A stretch of DNA of 64,000 bases from Epithemia pelagica. Taxonomy: Eukaryota; Bacillariophyta; Bacillariophyceae; Surirellales; Surirellaceae. The position numbers and the translations under genes were made by a program. The stretch covers positions 3,534,001 to 3,598,000 of the forward strand of contig OX337232.1 in assembly GCA_946965045.2 (NCBI GenBank). Direction: 5' to 3'. This document shows, piece after piece, positions 61,982 to 64,000 of the stretch. The notes below the pieces were generated by a model. It saw only the letters and a program-made list of their open reading frames with translations. It was not told the DNA's origin and made no database searches. Each line of letters begins with the position of its first letter. Position 1 is the stretch's first letter.

Positions 61982-62810
61982 GTGTTAATGGTTTATGGTT
62001 TCTCTTGTGGGGAGCATGCGAATGCTCACCTCTCCTATATGCCATGCTGGCTCGCGACTGCTCGCAGATATCACAGCAGCTTGTTGGCAGTTTAGACGAT
62101 GGTCGGAATCAATCGCACACATCTGCTTGCCACCGAGCAGCTGGCAGGAAGCCATGGCGCTCTTGTGTTTTTTTGGTACAGTTCAAGTTGGAAGGAAGAA
62201 CGACATGCATCCATTGGGGGAGCGAACCCCTCGCCAAGGCGGCAACCAAGGCCACGCAATAATGGGGACTGTCGCTGGGCATCTCAAGTCCCATGATGGT
62301 GATGGATGATGGATCATCTGGATGACCAACGGTTTCCCCCAAACCCATCTGGATCGGTTGTTGCGTCTTCTGTCAAAACGCGTTTCTCGTCTCGTTACCT
62401 TGACTCGATTGCTTCGACAATGGGACAATAGCTCTCCTAGACCGAGACATACAGAGGTAGCGATAGCGTGTTGCCTCTAAGTCTCTCTGGCTAGTACTTT
62501 CTGATGTTAATGTATTGAGAGGATGATAATATACTAAACCTCTTGCATCTTGCGTTTTGTACGCAAGGCTTGGAGTCCCTAATATATAGGTAGTGGTAAT
62601 AATCGACCGTCCATATGGCACAATCCAATCTCTGTTCGCGTCTGTTCCGTTCTGTTAGCGTTTTGCACATTCTCATGCTGGGCACGTTCCAAGAGTAACA
62701 CATCATGACAAGTGCGTGCAAATTAATATGTGTGCGTCTTTGTGTGTATTGTTCGTTTTCTTTTTTTCTGATTGATTAGGCGAGAGTATGTACAACTCCA
62801 TTTCTCTCTA
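61982..62810. other. Intergenic region
   Basis: 3' flank of the permease gene on the right. Small ORFs only, none convincing. Confidence 0.45.
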
Positions 62811-64000
62811 CTACGCGACATGGCCAGCATGGGCATCTACTTCGTCATCGTCCACGTCGTCATCTGGATCATGCATACAGAGGGCCACTGCCTCGTCTTC
62901 GTCTTCTTCCTCTTGTTCATGGTGTCGTCGTTTTCTCCGTCGTCCCCAAAAGCAGGCCAAGATCAAATCACCCAAATCTCCCTGTCCGCCTTCCCATTCT
63001 CCATTGGCAGGAGGAATGGGCATGGTCCCACGATGAAATCGTTCCAAGTAGCCGCAATTTTGAAAGAGATTGGCCGCAAAGCGGGGCAACGAGTACACCT
63101 TGACGTATTGGGGATCGTTGTGAATGTCGGCATGCTGTGCGTGCGCCCAGGCACACAATCCACGCTCTTCGTCCGTACCGGGAATGGTATTGTCCATAAT
63201 CATGGAAGTAATCAGGGCAATCACCATGGGGCTACTCATCAACGCCAGGGCAATTTGACCAAAGGCCGTATCGAAAAACGGGCTTTTCTTGCTATCTTCA
63301 TCGGCCAAGGTGGTCGTAAAGTATCCGCCGGGTCCGGCAATGGACAAGCTGTAAAATATGGAAAAGCCAACAATGAACAGGTTACGGTGATTGTTCAGCG
63401 TAATGTACTGTAAATTGGACATTCCCACAGCTACTAGCACTGCCAATACAACACAAAACATGCCTCCAATAATGCCAGATGGCAGCGCTGCCATGGTGGC
63501 CGCGGCCTTGCCCAAAACACCCACCAAAATCAAAATAATGGAAGCCATTTGAACGACCACACGAGAGCCTACGCCTGTCAGGGCCATGACGCCAATATTT
63601 CCGGTCGACGACGTGGAACCTGACCCAGTGCCAAACATGCCCGTCATCATGACACCGAGACCTTCAGCCGCCAAGCCACGGCTAATAATACCGGGTGTGG
63701 GAGGAGGTGCACCGCAAATGCGTGCGCAGGAATAGTAATCTCCCACCGACTCAATCATACTCGCCATCATGGCTCCAAACATGGGAATCACGCCTGTTTC
63801 ATGGTTCCGAAAATCGAACACGTCAGATAAAAATGCAACAGAGAAGTGTCGACCTAGCTAACAGTACTTACCATACGATTCGAACCGCAATCCACCCCAC
63901 TGACCAGGATACGGGAGTCGGAAGAAGGGCATGTCTTCAATAATGTGGTTGGCGCCGTCTGTGCGACAAGCACTGCCTTCCTCCCAAACGTCATGAGCGG
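62811..64000 (-). CDS. Nucleobase/ascorbate (NAT/NCS2) permease, 3' part
   Basis: The gene enters from the right. Visible exons are 64000-63872 and 63793-62811, with a 78-nt GTAAGT...ACAG intron. Splicing joins GLRFESY to GVIPMFGAMMASMIESVGDY in frame. The ESVGDYYSCARICGAPPPTP segment and GNIGVMALTGVGSR, the NAT signature region, mark the family of xanthine/uric acid/uracil or ascorbate carriers (SLC23, NCS2). At least four transmembrane segments follow (ASIILILVGVLGKAAATMAA, SGIIGGMFCVVLAVLVAVGM, HRNLFIVGFSIFYSLSIAGP, QIALALMSSPMVIALITSMI), then a cytosolic tail. The tail ends in a basic (GRRRKRRHH), then acidic His/Asp-rich stretch (DDDVDDDEVDAHAGHVA), unusual for the family. The substrate cannot be read from this fragment. 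Confidence 0.88.

Noticed and set aside
1-64000. tRNA or rRNA genes
   Set aside because: No cloverleaf with matching A and B boxes and no rRNA core sequence was recognised by reading; a covariance-model search was not possible.

Overview
The window looks like nuclear DNA of a diatom (stramenopile). Coding density is moderate. The few introns I can place are short (71-163 nt), and all but one follow the GT-AG rule. One hydrolase starts with a signal peptide followed by an SNAF motif, like the ASAF plastid-import signal of diatoms. The resident transposons are eukaryotic types. No bacterial operon structure, rRNA, tRNA or CRISPR array was seen. The species cannot be named from the sequence alone.

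Layout. 1-1320: end of a conserved unknown gene that enters from the left. 1.9-8.5 kb: an ankyrin gene, two broken relatives, and on the minus strand a three-exon gene that fuses a damaged mitochondrial-type phosphoglycerate mutase to a poly-Gln linker and a protein-kinase-like domain. 9.2-51 kb: a large, much rearranged array of ankyrin/coiled-coil genes. I sort them into four related families: A (minus strand, start MTASTES), B (plus strand, start MTYIETS or M(A/P)STDVV), C (start MASAIDFF) and D (start LFEAYE). A, B and C share a similar C-terminal domain and end in a basic K-R-(A/P)-R-V-S tail. Only four members look fully open: A at 12.2 and 39.2 kb, B at 43 kb and a truncated D at 2 kb. 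C at 50 kb is an open deletion derivative. The others carry nonsense codons, frameshifts or deletions. The array also holds a chimeric gene that captured a family-A C-terminus (25.4-27.3 kb), two copies of a plastid-type proline-iminopeptidase-like hydrolase (one with a stop codon), an RLE-type non-LTR retrotransposon (14.3-17.5 kb) and a complete PIF/Harbinger-type transposon with TIRs and a TCA target duplication (32,281-35,376).

48-64 kb is ordinary gene space: a YbjN-like protein, a pentatricopeptide-repeat (PPR) protein, a two-exon membrane-anchored aspartic protease, an internally deleted pogo/Tc1-like transposon with TA target duplication (60,284-61,979), and a nucleobase/ascorbate (NAT/NCS2) permease that leaves through the right edge.

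The array can be read as repeats of one ancestral unit: A(-), spacer, A(-), hydrolase(-), divergent leader, B(+), D fragment. Transposons have since entered it and deletions have trimmed it. The most novel items are the A/B/C protein family with its shared C-terminal domain, the mutase-kinase fusion, and the chimeric gene at 25.4-27.3 kb.
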